Shown: positions 7,389 to 16,147 of the stretch, piece by piece
Position numbering within the stretch: position 1 is the first letter of the stretch
Layout of the letters: each line of letters begins with the position of its first letter
The notes under the pieces: model-generated
Seen by the model: only the letters and a program-made list of their open reading frames with translations
Told to the model about the DNA's origin: nothing
Database searches by the model: none
Program-made: the position numbers and the translations under genes
Assembly: GCA_035258605.1 (NCBI GenBank)
Contig: DATFXD010000291.1
Span: 1-64,000 of the forward strand
Source of the DNA: AWTP1-13 sp035258605
GTDB lineage: Bacteria > Pseudomonadota > Alphaproteobacteria > Rhizobiales > Hyphomicrobiaceae
Direction of reading: 5' to 3'
Length of the DNA: 64,000 bases

Positions 7389-9581
7389 ATGCGCTGGCTC
7401 ATGGTCGCGACAGCCCTCCTCGCCTGGGGCGGGACGGCATTGGCGCAGTCCCCCACCCCCGACGATCTCGATCGGCTCAAGCGCATGCTGGACGAACGCC
7501 TGCCGCAGGCCCCGCGCACGCGCGGCCTGACCAAGAGCGAGCGCCCACTGCGATCAGACGACTTCCAGTCGATTCGTCGCCGCGACCAGGACGGAACCGC
7601 CACTCCCGACGCCAAGCCCGGCAAGGGCTCGCAATGGCAGGCACCGGCGATGTTCGGCATCGCCGCGGCCCAAGCCGCTGACGAGGCTGGCGTGCGGCAG
7701 CCGTCGCCGGCGCCGCCGCGCGGCTCCCAGCGGGTGCAGGCAAGCCGCGACAGTTATGTGATCGTGCTCAAGACCGACCTCAGCGGCGAACAGCTGGACG
7801 CGGCGCTGCAAACCTTGAGCCAGAAATACAATCTTGAGGTGACGCGCGCCAACAAGCTGGGCGAGATCCGGGTGTCGCCGCGCCGAGCGGCAACACGCGG
7901 CCTGGCGGCGGCGCCCGCCCCCGCCCAATCGCTCGGCGCCGCCTTGGAGCCGCCGATCATCAAGGAGCTGCGCAACGAGCCGTTCGTCGACGCCGCCTAC
8001 GTGGATTTTCTGGTCACTCCCAAGTCGCTGCCGCGACGGTCCGATACCAAGGTGCAGGCGGGCGGCACGACCTACACCTGGAACTGGGGCGTCGGTGACA
8101 GCAACGACGGCAACTGGGGTTTGAAGATGCTGCGCATGCCGCCGGTGTGGACCATCCTCAATCGCGTGCGCAAGATCGATCCCGATCGGCCGCGCACGCG
8201 CATGGCGTTTCTCGATGTCGGTTTCGGCACGCACAGTCACATCAGTTACAATGCCGTGCTCGGTGGCATGCCCGCCAACCCGCCCAAGGCCGAGTGCACC
8301 TATAGCCACGGCACGCACGTGGCCGGCATCGCCGGCGCGCTCTACGGCAAGGGACGCGGCATCGACGGCATGGTGCCGGATTCCAAGATCGATGCCATCC
8401 CGGTCAGCTCCGAGGTCTGGCTCGAGGGAACCAACCTCGGCGTGACCAGTCAGCTGATCCAGCGCGCCATGCTGTTCAGCGGTGCCATCGATTCGCTGAT
8501 CGACTTTATAGATCAGTATCCGCTCAAGCCGGGGGAGAAGCGGGTGGTCAACGCCAGTCTCGGCTACAACTGGTCGGCGCTCGGCTTCGCGTTCGGCAAG
8601 GACGCGGACGAGGATGAGAACGTCAAAGCGCACATCTTCAACAGCGCCCGCTCGGTGCAGCGGCTGGCCGCCAAATTCAAGGACAGCATCCTGATCGTGG
8701 CCGCCGCCGGCAACGATTCGGAAGGCGAGGCGACGCCGCACTGGGCCGAATTCGCAAGCCCATTCGGCTTTGCGGCCACTCACGAGTCGCCAACCTTCCA
8801 GAAGGCCACCAATATTCTGATCGTCGAAGCGCTCGGCCGCGACGGCAAACGCGCCTCGTTTTCCAACGCCGGCGGTCACGTGGCAGCCCCCGGCGTCGAT
8901 ATCATGAGCACCCTGGCCGGTGTCAGCGACGGCTACGGGCTGTGCAGCGGCACCTCGCAGGCAACACCGCACGTCACCGCCCTGGCGGCGATCCTGTTCG
9001 AACTCGACCCCAACAAATCGCCGGCCGAGATCGCCGCCGTCATCCGCAGCTCGGCGCGGCCCGGCGTCGATGGCGCCACGCCGCGTGCCGACGCGCTGGC
9101 GGCGGTGCTCAAGCTCTCGCCGGACAACATCAAGTACCTGGTCGACCTCAACGGTGACGGCAAGGTCGACAGCGCCGACCTCGACATCATCAAGACGCAT
9201 CTCATCGTTCTCGATGATGCTCGGCGCAACGGCACGCCGTTCACGATCGACCTCAACGGCGACGGCGACATCAACGACAACGAGGCGTGCTGGCCGCTGA
9301 TCGACTTTGTCGGCGCCGGCAAGGCGCTCTATTTCGAGCCGCCCGGCCAGGCCGCCGGCCCCGGGCGCGCCAGCGATCTCGAGATGCTGGAGGCGGGTTG
9401 GACCGACGCCGGCAAGCCCTTCAAGACGGCGCTGCGCGAGGTTGGCCTGGAGGCGTTGCTGGCGCAATTCAGCGGCACGCAAGGCGCCTCGCCGCTGGTC
9501 GCCAGCGTCGCCGCGGCAGCGCGCAATGAAACGGCACCCGTCACCGGCGCAGTGACGCCGGCATCCGGCGGCTGCCGCTAG
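7389..9581 (+). CDS. Secreted S8 subtilisin-like serine peptidase with dockerin-like C-terminus
   Basis: A 730-residue exported subtilase. The signal peptide ends at about residue 19 (TALAQ). An N-terminal pro-region follows, with a strand-rich inhibitor-like part (YVIVLKTDLSGEQLDAAL) near residues 120-160. The catalytic triad is Asp276 in FLDVGFG, His307 in SHGTHVAG and Ser523 in CSGTSQATPHV, with the oxyanion Asn in AAAGND. Residues about 585-640 hold two calcium-loop motifs, DLNGDGKVDSADLD and DLNGDGDINDNE, like a type I dockerin. No cohesin is seen in the window. The start ATG at 7389 follows GGAGG by six bases. It lies 83 bases after the M23 gene and 34 before the M4 gene, so the three are probably co-transcribed. 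Confidence 0.93.
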   Translation: MRWLMVATALLAWGGTALAQSPTPDDLDRLKRMLDERLPQAPRTRGLTKSERPLRSDDFQSIRRRDQDGTATPDAKPGKGSQWQAPAMFGIAAAQAADEAGVRQPSPAPPRGSQRVQASRDSYVIVLKTDLSGEQLDAALQTLSQKYNLEVTRANKLGEIRVSPRRAATRGLAAAPAPAQSLGAALEPPIIKELRNEPFVDAAYVDFLVTPKSLPRRSDTKVQAGGTTYTWNWGVGDSNDGNWGLKMLRMPPVWTILNRVRKIDPDRPRTRMAFLDVGFGTHSHISYNAVLGGMPANPPKAECTYSHGTHVAGIAGALYGKGRGIDGMVPDSKIDAIPVSSEVWLEGTNLGVTSQLIQRAMLFSGAIDSLIDFIDQYPLKPGEKRVVNASLGYNWSALGFAFGKDADEDENVKAHIFNSARSVQRLAAKFKDSILIVAAAGNDSEGEATPHWAEFASPFGFAATHESPTFQKATNILIVEALGRDGKRASFSNAGGHVAAPGVDIMSTLAGVSDGYGLCSGTSQATPHVTALAAILFELDPNKSPAEIAAVIRSSARPGVDGATPRADALAAVLKLSPDNIKYLVDLNGDGKVDSADLDIIKTHLIVLDDARRNGTPFTIDLNGDGDINDNEACWPLIDFVGAGKALYFEPPGQAAGPGRASDLEMLEAGWTDAGKPFKTALREVGLEALLAQFSGTQGASPLVASVAAAARNETAPVTGAVTPASGGCR

Positions 9582-9615
9582 AGCCCACGTTGGCAACAGA
9601 AAGGAACGACAGGCC

Positions 9616-11400
9616 ATGCCTATCCAGGTTCCATTCGGCGGCATCCTGGTCGCGGTCAGCGCCGCCCTGATGGTCGGGGGCATCGTCGGCGGCGCCGCCG
9701 CCCAGGATCTGCGCAGCGACGTGACGCGGGCGGTCGACGAGATCCGCAAGGATAACCGAAGCGTGACCGTACAGATCGACCGCAACACCGGCTTGCCGAC
9801 CTCGATCAAGGGCCTGACGCCGAGGCCCGATCCCTCGGTTGGCCTGACCGCAACCCGCAGCTTGACCGGCGAGCCCAGCGAAGAGGATGTCCGCCGCGCC
9901 GTCGAGGCGTTCATGGCGACCAGCCAAATCCGCTCGGCCTTTCCCCAGGGCAACGCACAGGAGCGCAAGGTCGTCACCCAGGTCCGGCGTGACCCCGACA
10001 TCAAGGGCCAAAGCGTTGCGCACGTGACGCAACAGCTGAACGGCATCCCGGTATTCGGCTCGTCCGCCAAGTACGTGGTCAATCCGGCGCTGGCGGTGAC
10101 CGACATCACCGCCAGCTATTCCACCGTTGCCATCGCCAGCACCACGCCCAGCATCAGCGCGGACGAGGCTACGACCGTGGCCCGCACCCACGTCCGCGAC
10201 CTGTTGTCGAAACGGGCGCGCGACCCCGGCCTCGACCGGCTGTTCGCCAATCTCGATACCCTGCAGCCAAACTCGGAACTGACGATCTTCGATCCGGCGC
10301 TCTTGCGCACGCGCGGCGCCAACCCGGGTCCGCTGCGGCTCAGCTGGCTGGTGTCCGTCGATTCGTTGCGCGTGTTCGTCGACGCCGAGGATCGCAAGGT
10401 GCTGTTCTTCTATCGCGAGCATCCCTCGCTGATGGTGCGGCGGGTGTATGATCTGTCGAGCAACAACGCCTTCCCCGGGCAGAAGGTGCTTGACGAGGAG
10501 ACCAATGAGCGCATCGACGCCGTTCCGGCCGACGCCATGCGCGCCTTCCAGAACACCGGCTTCGTGCGCGACTTCTACTATGTCGTGCTCGGTCGCAGCG
10601 GGCTCGAAGCCGCCGGGGCCAAGACCAACATCCCGCTCGAATCCTACGTGCGTTACAGCAGCGAACAGAATGCCTACTGGTGCCCGGCCCAGAGCGTCAG
10701 TTGCCCGAAGGCCAAAGTCATGGTCTACGGTCCGGGGTTTGCCGGCGCGCTCGACGTCGTCGGCCACGAGCTGACGCATGGCGTCATCCAGCACGAGGCC
10801 GACCTGGTGTACGCCGACGAATCGGGGGCCGTGAACGAGGCGCTTGCCGATATCTTCGGGACCCTGATCGAGTTTCAGGCCAGAGAGGGGGCCGGCAATT
10901 GGCTGATTGGCGAGGCCTTGCCTGGCTATTCGGAGGCGAGCCCGATGCGCAGCATGGCCGATCCGCACCTGAAGGGGCCCGGCAGCGCCTCGCTGTTCAA
11001 CAAGGCCATGCCGTTTTCGGTGACCGCCAACCGCGGCCAGCCCGACCACTACTCGGAATACGTGGTGCGCTCCGATCCGTTGTGCGACACGACCTGGGAT
11101 TACCTCTCCGGCTGCGTGCATTTCAACAGCGGCGTCCTCAACAAGCTGGCCTACCTGGTGTCGGAGGGTGGCGAGCATAAGGGCGAGGCCATCACCGGCA
11201 TCGGCCGGTTGAAACTGGCGCGCATCGCCTATCGCGCGCTCACCACCAAGCTCAATGCCACCTCGGGTCTGGCGCACGCCGCCGATGCGTTCGTGACGGC
11301 GTGCACCGAGCTGGTGGGTAACGCGGCCGGCATCACGGCGCAGGATTGCGTGCAGGTCGACAATGCCCGGCGCGCCGTCGGGCTTGGCACCGACAGCTGA
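9616..11400 (+). CDS. Secreted M4-family (thermolysin/vibriolysin-type) metallopeptidase
   Basis: A 594-residue exported neutral protease. The signal peptide is residues 1-30 (ending GAAAQD). Residues 40-230 are the FTP/PepSY-type propeptide (SVAHVTQQLNGIPVFGSSAK). The catalytic domain has HELTH at residue 384 and the third zinc ligand in DESGAVNEALADI. HFNSGVLNKLAYL carries the catalytic His of the C-terminal M4 domain. It probably acts on extracellular proteins after autoprocessing. It is the third peptidase in a row after M23 and S8, all exported and on the same strand with short gaps, suggesting a common exoprotease operon. M4 enzymes often process neighbouring pro-proteases, which is plausible here but unproven. 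Confidence 0.95.
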   Translation: MPIQVPFGGILVAVSAALMVGGIVGGAAAQDLRSDVTRAVDEIRKDNRSVTVQIDRNTGLPTSIKGLTPRPDPSVGLTATRSLTGEPSEEDVRRAVEAFMATSQIRSAFPQGNAQERKVVTQVRRDPDIKGQSVAHVTQQLNGIPVFGSSAKYVVNPALAVTDITASYSTVAIASTTPSISADEATTVARTHVRDLLSKRARDPGLDRLFANLDTLQPNSELTIFDPALLRTRGANPGPLRLSWLVSVDSLRVFVDAEDRKVLFFYREHPSLMVRRVYDLSSNNAFPGQKVLDEETNERIDAVPADAMRAFQNTGFVRDFYYVVLGRSGLEAAGAKTNIPLESYVRYSSEQNAYWCPAQSVSCPKAKVMVYGPGFAGALDVVGHELTHGVIQHEADLVYADESGAVNEALADIFGTLIEFQAREGAGNWLIGEALPGYSEASPMRSMADPHLKGPGSASLFNKAMPFSVTANRGQPDHYSEYVVRSDPLCDTTWDYLSGCVHFNSGVLNKLAYLVSEGGEHKGEAITGIGRLKLARIAYRALTTKLNATSGLAHAADAFVTACTELVGNAAGITAQDCVQVDNARRAVGLGTDS

Positions 11401-11482
11401 GCCGCTTGCCGCGTTGACGCCGCCCCGGCGGCCGGCGGATGATTAGGCTGCAGGTGGGCTCAAGCGGCAAGCAGGAGCATCG

Positions 11483-12541
11483 ATGCGTCGCGTCAACGTG
11501 TTGAACATTCATCGGATCAGCGCTGCCGACCGGCGCCAGATCGAGGCCGTCGATACCGCCGTGCAGTTGACCGACGCCGGCGGCTGGTGGGACGGCGAAA
11601 TTCGCGAGACCTGGCCGGCCTTCACCTCGGCGCGCTACCTGCCACCCGCCGCCACCGGCGCGGGCAGTCGCTCCGAGCGCGACCGCCTCTTGGCCGAGGC
11701 CGAAGTCATCCTCGGCGGCTGGCCGTTCCCGCGCGACCTGCGCGCCCGGGCGCCGCGGCTCAAATGGTTCCACCAGCGGCCGGCCGGGGCCAGCAACCTG
11801 ATGCTCGGCGACCTGTGGGGCAGCGACGTCATCGCCACCACCTCGCGCGGGGCGGGAAATACGCTGGCGATGGCCGAGTACGCGCTGGCCGGCATTCTCT
11901 ACTTTGGCAAGGGCCTCCATCGCGCCAGCATCGATCGCGATGCCAGCCACTTCGACCACCGCGCCTACCGGCCGTTGCTGCTTGAGGGCAAGACCGTACT
12001 GGTGGTCGGTGCCGGCGGCATCGGGCTCGAGGTCGGCAGGCTGTGTGCCGCCATCGGCATGCGCGTCATCGGCACCCGCCGCCAGCCCGGCGCCGGTGGG
12101 TCGCTGCCGCCGGGCTTCAGCCAGATCGGCGGGCCGGACGAGCTCGATCACCTGCTCCCCGACAGCGACTTCGTGGTGATTGCCTGTCAATGGACGCCGC
12201 AGACGCACCGGCTGTTCAACCGCGAGCGGTTCCAGCGCATGAAGGTCGGCAGCGTGCTGGTCAATGTCGCCCGCGGCGAGATCATCGATGAGGAGGCGCT
12301 GGCCGACGCCTTGCAGAAGGATAGGCTGCGCGGCGTGCAGCTTGACGTCTACACCGGCGAATTCGAGCACACGCCGATATCCCGGCTGTGGTCGGATCCG
12401 CGCGTCATGATCACGCCGCACATTTCCAATGTCAGTGACAGCGACCGGCATGCCGGCATCGACGTGTTCTGTGAAAATTTGCGCGCCTATCTCGACGGCC
12501 TGCCGCTCAGAAACGTTATTGATTGGACGCGCGGCTATTAG
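11483..12541 (+). CDS. D-isomer-specific 2-hydroxyacid dehydrogenase
   Basis: A 352-residue NAD-dependent dehydrogenase. The Rossmann motif VVGAGGIGLEVGRLCAAIG lies in the centre. NVARGEIIDEEALADAL carries the catalytic Arg, and MITPHISN the catalytic His near residue 310. The N-terminal 90 residues diverge from the better-known D-lactate and phosphoglycerate enzymes and include GGWPFPRDLRARAPRLKW, the usual substrate-domain block. The start ATG has AGGAG nine bases upstream. It would reduce a 2-keto acid or oxidise a 2-hydroxy acid, with identity unresolved. It is transcribed alone and ends exactly at a hairpin shared with the convergent hydrolase. Confidence 0.92.
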   Translation: MRRVNVLNIHRISAADRRQIEAVDTAVQLTDAGGWWDGEIRETWPAFTSARYLPPAATGAGSRSERDRLLAEAEVILGGWPFPRDLRARAPRLKWFHQRPAGASNLMLGDLWGSDVIATTSRGAGNTLAMAEYALAGILYFGKGLHRASIDRDASHFDHRAYRPLLLEGKTVLVVGAGGIGLEVGRLCAAIGMRVIGTRRQPGAGGSLPPGFSQIGGPDELDHLLPDSDFVVIACQWTPQTHRLFNRERFQRMKVGSVLVNVARGEIIDEEALADALQKDRLRGVQLDVYTGEFEHTPISRLWSDPRVMITPHISNVSDSDRHAGIDVFCENLRAYLDGLPLRNVIDWTRGY

Positions 12542-12580
12542 CTTGGGCAACGAGGTGCGGGTTGCGCACCCCACCCAAGC
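12541..12580. terminator. Bidirectional hairpin filling a convergent gap
   Basis: The whole gap between two convergent stops folds on itself. GCTTGGG (12541-12547) pairs with CCCAAGC (12574-12580), and an inner stem GGTGCG (12554-12559) pairs with CGCACC (12565-12570) around a five-base loop. No T-tract follows on either strand, so it is not a classical intrinsic terminator. It probably halts or processes transcripts of both genes. Confidence 0.55.
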
Positions 12581-13333
12581 CTAGGGCCGCCGTTGCAAGA
12601 ACGCCAACACCCCGTCCTTGAACACGCGGTCGCCCACCGCCAGCATGTGATCGCGGCGCGGGATCGGCAACGCCTCGGCGCCCGGGATCAGCGCCGCCAG
12701 CTCCGTGGCGCTGCCGCCGATCACGTCCTCGGTGCCGGTTGCCACCAGCACCGGACAGGCGATGCGGCCCACCATCTCGCGGCTGATCGGATCGCGGGCG
12801 CCGCGGATACAGGCGGCCAGCGCCTTGAGGTCGCTGCCGGTCTTTTCCGCGAACGCGCGGAAGGTGCGCGCCGTCGGATTGACCACCTCGTCGATCGAGG
12901 GTGCTTCGAGCGCGTGCGCGATCGGGCCGGTGCCGGCCATCGGTCGCACCATGTTGCCGCCGAGGCCGCCGAAGATGGCGCTGCGCACGCGCTCGGGGTG
13001 CGCCAGCGTCAGGAAGGCGGTGAGGCGCGCGCCCATCGAATAGCCCATCACGTCGGCGCGGGCGATGCCGAGATGGTCGAGCAGCCGCCGCGCATCCTCC
13101 ATCATCAGCGCCGGCTGGTAGGCGGCCGGGTCATAGAGTTTCTGACTTTCGCCATGGCCGCGGGCGTCGTAGGCGATCACACGGTAGCCGTTGCGCGTCA
13201 TGAGACCGACCCAGCCGGGATCGACCCAGTTGTATTTCACGCTCGATGCAAAGCCGTGTACGAGCAGCACCGGGTCGCCGGTGCCGGCATCGATGAACTT
13301 GAGAGAAACACCGTCGGAAACGAAGCTGTGCAC
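12581..13333 (-). CDS. Alpha/beta-fold hydrolase
   Basis: A 250-residue cytoplasmic hydrolase. LLVHGFASS gives the oxyanion loop, YDARGHGES the strand-four block, GYSMGA the nucleophile Ser99, and RRDHMLAV the catalytic His229. TGTEDVIG is the acid-strand region. The compact size and motif spacing resemble 3-oxoadipate enol-lactonase and haloperoxidase-like esterases. It is convergent with the hydroxyacid dehydrogenase and divergent from the zinc-finger gene at 13453, from which it is separated by 119 bases that must hold both promoters. The substrate cannot be inferred. Confidence 0.9.
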   Translation of the reverse strand: MHSFVSDGVSLKFIDAGTGDPVLLVHGFASSVKYNWVDPGWVGLMTRNGYRVIAYDARGHGESQKLYDPAAYQPALMMEDARRLLDHLGIARADVMGYSMGARLTAFLTLAHPERVRSAIFGGLGGNMVRPMAGTGPIAHALEAPSIDEVVNPTARTFRAFAEKTGSDLKALAACIRGARDPISREMVGRIACPVLVATGTEDVIGGSATELAALIPGAEALPIPRRDHMLAVGDRVFKDGVLAFLQRRP

Positions 13334-13452
13334 CAGATGCCTCCTCTTGCCGGGCTCGTTTGCCAGCGGCGATTGGCGCCGCCGTCCCCTATCGGACGGC
13401 GCGGCGAGGAACTATCATTTGCCAACGTTGCAAACAGGAACGCAGGGCCACC

Positions 13453-13704
13453 ATGGCAGTTTCGATCATCCCGCATCTTGCCAACGACCAGGGGGTGGAG
13501 AAGATCTATATCGGGGTCAAGGAATTCCAATGCATGGGAGCACGGCCACCCCACGATCACCCCCACGTTTATCTGGATATGGGGGCCGATCCGCAGATCC
13601 TGTGCCCCTACTGCTCGACCCTATATATTTATGACGGCCGCTTGGCGGCCGACCAGTCCGATCCGCCGGGTTGCCTCGTCACCCCATCGGAGGGCGCAAC
13701 CTGA
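13453..13704 (+). CDS. Zinc-finger CHCC-type protein (NDUFS6 accessory-subunit homologue)
   Basis: An 83-residue protein with the zf-CHCC pattern: a first Cys in EFQCMGA, then a His in PPHDHPHVYLDMG, then LCPYCSTLY. Spacing matches the bacterial homologues of the mitochondrial complex I subunit NDUFS6, found widely in alphaproteobacteria. It is probably a small zinc protein associated with complex I assembly or a related role. The ATG at 13453 is chosen because the conserved region starts directly after it; the frame is open further upstream but carries no conserved sequence there. The gene stands alone, between a divergent hydrolase and a monooxygenase. Confidence 0.88.
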   Translation: MAVSIIPHLANDQGVEKIYIGVKEFQCMGARPPHDHPHVYLDMGADPQILCPYCSTLYIYDGRLAADQSDPPGCLVTPSEGAT

Positions 13705-13735
13705 GGCGGAGGCGCGAGCGCGCCGCCGATGTCCC

Positions 13736-13786
13736 TTGGCCCTGACCCTTGCCCCTGACCTTGGCCCCTGACCTTGGCCCCTGACC
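13736..13786 (+). repeat. Short tandem repeat, about four copies of 13 bases
   Basis: About four near-perfect copies of TTGGCCCCTGACC (13736-13748, 13749-13760, 13761-13773, 13774-13786) lie in the gap between the zinc-finger gene and the FAD monooxygenase, ending 28 bases before the latter's ATG. One copy is 12 bases long and one differs by a base shift. This could affect expression through copy number, but no function is shown. Confidence 0.85.
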
Positions 13787-13814
13787 CCGGCCCATCACCT
13801 GGGCCCATAACCCC

Positions 13815-14990
13815 ATGAGCCATGAGCGCCCGATCCTGGTGGTGGGTGGCGGCATTGCCGGACTGGCGCTGGCGCTGGGGCTGGCGCGCCATGGCCGCGA
13901 GGTGGTGGTGCTCGAAAGCCGGTCCGAGTTCGAGACCGCCGGCGCCGGCATTCAGCTTGGTGCCAATGGGGTGCGGGTGCTTCAGAGCCTTGGCGTTGCC
14001 GACCACTTGGCGGCCGCGGTCGGCGCACCGGAGGCGATCCGCATTTTTAATGGACGGTCGGCGGCGAGCTTGGCAAGCCTGCCGCTCGGCGCCTGGTTCA
14101 GGGCGCGTCACGGCGCTCCCTACTGGACCATGCATCGTGGCGATTTGCATCGGGCGCTGGTGCAGGCGGCAAACAGCGAGCCGCGCATCCTGCTGCGCCC
14201 CGGCAGCGCGCTGGCCGCGGTTCGGCAGGAGCCCGACCAGGTCATCGCCACCGACGGCGGCGGCAGCCGCCTCGCCGGTGCAGCCCTGGTCGGGGCGGAC
14301 GGGTTGTGGTCGGCCGTGCGCCAGGCGCTGTTTCCACGCCTCAAGCCGCTCTTGGTCGGCGCCACAGCGGCGCGCACGGTGCTCAGCGCGGGCCGGGCAG
14401 GACGGCTTGCGGGGCCGCACGTGGGGCTGTGGCTTGGCCCCGGCGCCAATGTCGTCCACTACCCGGTGCGCGGCGGCAGCGAGGTCGCCGTCGTTATCAT
14501 CGCGCGCCAGCACGGCCAGGCAAACGGTTGGGACACCCGCGTCGATACTGGCGCCGCCCTCAAACCCATCGCCACCTTTCACCCCGAGCTGACCGAGGTC
14601 CTGTCCGCTGCCGACGACTATCGGCAATGGTCGCTCTATCGCCTCACCGGCCTGCCGCACTGGTGCGTTGGCCGCGTCGGGCTGATCGGCGATGCCGCCC
14701 ATCCCGTGCTGCCGCACCTGGCGCAGGGCGGTGCCCTGGCGCTCGAGGATGCGCTGCGGCTCGCTGCGCTTTTGGCCGACGCCGGTGACGACGTCGCCGC
14801 CAAGCTGCGTCAGTTCGAAGCAGAGCGGCGGCCTCGCGCCACCACCATCGAGGCCCTGAGCCACCGCAACGGTCGGCTCTATCACCTGATGCCGCCGTGG
14901 TCGTGGGCGCGCAACTGGGTGTTGCGTTCCCTGTCCGGGGCGTGGCTGATGGCGGGCTACGACAGCCTCTATGGCTGGCGGCCGCACTGA
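13815..14990 (+). CDS. FAD-dependent monooxygenase (salicylate/3-hydroxybenzoate hydroxylase type)
   Basis: A 391-residue class A flavoprotein monooxygenase. VVGGGIAGLALALGLARHG is the N-terminal dinucleotide fold. The block GLIGDAAHPVLPHLAQGGAL near residue 290 is the second FAD motif typical of the family, and the length is normal. It probably hydroxylates an aromatic acid using NAD(P)H. No ring-cleavage genes are next to it, so the substrate stays open. The start ATG at 13815 has no clear ribosome site and lies 28 bases after a 13-base tandem repeat. The N-terminal MSHERPILVVGG fits a true start. Confidence 0.92.
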   Translation: MSHERPILVVGGGIAGLALALGLARHGREVVVLESRSEFETAGAGIQLGANGVRVLQSLGVADHLAAAVGAPEAIRIFNGRSAASLASLPLGAWFRARHGAPYWTMHRGDLHRALVQAANSEPRILLRPGSALAAVRQEPDQVIATDGGGSRLAGAALVGADGLWSAVRQALFPRLKPLLVGATAARTVLSAGRAGRLAGPHVGLWLGPGANVVHYPVRGGSEVAVVIIARQHGQANGWDTRVDTGAALKPIATFHPELTEVLSAADDYRQWSLYRLTGLPHWCVGRVGLIGDAAHPVLPHLAQGGALALEDALRLAALLADAGDDVAAKLRQFEAERRPRATTIEALSHRNGRLYHLMPPWSWARNWVLRSLSGAWLMAGYDSLYGWRPH

Positions 14991-15118
14991 GGCGGCGGCG
15001 CAGCGCCGATCGCCACCTTGCTCGCACCTCGCCCGGCGGCGCACTTCCCTGCCGGCCAAATTCTGCTAGGTGTCCCGGCGTCCGGCACCGTTTTCCCCAG
15101 CATCGTCTCACCATCAAA

Positions 15119-16051
15119 ATGCGCCACGGCTCCACTCGCGTGTTTCGGCGGCTCTACGCCTCACCCAGCCTGCTGCTCACGCTCACCTGCGTGTTCTGGG
15201 CCGGCAACACCATTGCCGGCCGCCTCGCCGTCGGCGAGGTCGCGCCGATGACGCTCACCTTGCTGCGCTGGGTGTTGGTGCTTGCCGTGCTGTGGCCCAT
15301 CTATGGCCGACAGCTGCGCCAGCATTGGCCCCAGATCCGTCAGCGCCTGCCGCGGATCGTCGCCATGGCGGTGTTCGGATTCACCGGCTTCAATGCGCTC
15401 TACTACGTGGCCGCCCACTACACCAGCGCCATCAACATCGGCATTCTGCAAGGTTGCATGCCGATGTTCGTGTTCGCCGGCGCCTTTCTGGCGCACGGCA
15501 CGCGTGCCAGCCTGGCGCAGGTGACCGGCGCCCTCATTACGATGCTCGGCGTCGTGGTGATCGCCACCCGTGGCGCGCCGCTGGCGGTGCTCGAGGTCGA
15601 CCTCAATCTGGGCGACATCTTGATGCTGATCGCGTGCGTGCTCTATGCCGTCTTCACCGTGGCGCTGCGCGATCGTCCGCCGATGCCGGGTGCGGCCTTT
15701 TTCACGCTGTTGGCATTGATCGCCGCCATCACCTCGGTGCCGCTGGCGCTGCTCGAGGCCGGCGTGGCGGGGGCGATGGCCCCGACCCTGACGGGGCTCG
15801 GCATCATCGCTTATGTGGCGATCTTTCCCTCGTGCCTGGCCCAGATCTTCCTATTGCGCAGCGTCGACCTGATCGGACCGGGCCGGGCCGGCATCTTTAT
15901 GAATTTGGTGCCGGTATTCTCCGCCGTCATGGCGGTGGGCCTGCTCAAGGAACCGTTTCAAAGCTTTCACGCCGTGGCGATGGTGCTGGTTGTCGGCGGC
16001 ATCCTCTTGGCGCAGGCAACCCCGCGCGTCGACCGGCGCTCGGTGAGCTGA
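15119..16051 (+). CDS. EamA/DMT-family membrane transporter
   Basis: A 310-residue integral membrane protein with about ten hydrophobic helices in two EamA repeats. The first repeat contains FWAGNTIAGRLAVGEVAP and LTLLRWVLVLAVLWPIYG, and the second GIIAYVAIFPSCLAQIFL and NLVPVFSAVMAVGLLKEPF, the family signatures. Members export amino acids, metabolites or toxic compounds across the inner membrane. I chose the ATG at 15119 because the first helix begins shortly after it. The ribosome site is weak. It follows the monooxygenase by about 130 bases on the same strand, without proof of co-transcription. Confidence 0.92.
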   Translation: MRHGSTRVFRRLYASPSLLLTLTCVFWAGNTIAGRLAVGEVAPMTLTLLRWVLVLAVLWPIYGRQLRQHWPQIRQRLPRIVAMAVFGFTGFNALYYVAAHYTSAINIGILQGCMPMFVFAGAFLAHGTRASLAQVTGALITMLGVVVIATRGAPLAVLEVDLNLGDILMLIACVLYAVFTVALRDRPPMPGAAFFTLLALIAAITSVPLALLEAGVAGAMAPTLTGLGIIAYVAIFPSCLAQIFLLRSVDLIGPGRAGIFMNLVPVFSAVMAVGLLKEPFQSFHAVAMVLVVGGILLAQATPRVDRRSVS

Positions 16052-16147
16052 AAATTTCTCAAGCTGGCGGCAAAGCAATGTCGTTTGTGCCCTCGCGGCC
16101 GGCGCACTAACTCACCGCTGGGCGCTAAGCCCTGGGAGTTTGCCACC

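Noticed and set aside
13736..13786. Tandem repeats as a CRISPR array
   Set aside because: Units are contiguous with no spacers and only 13 bases long, and no cas gene is present.
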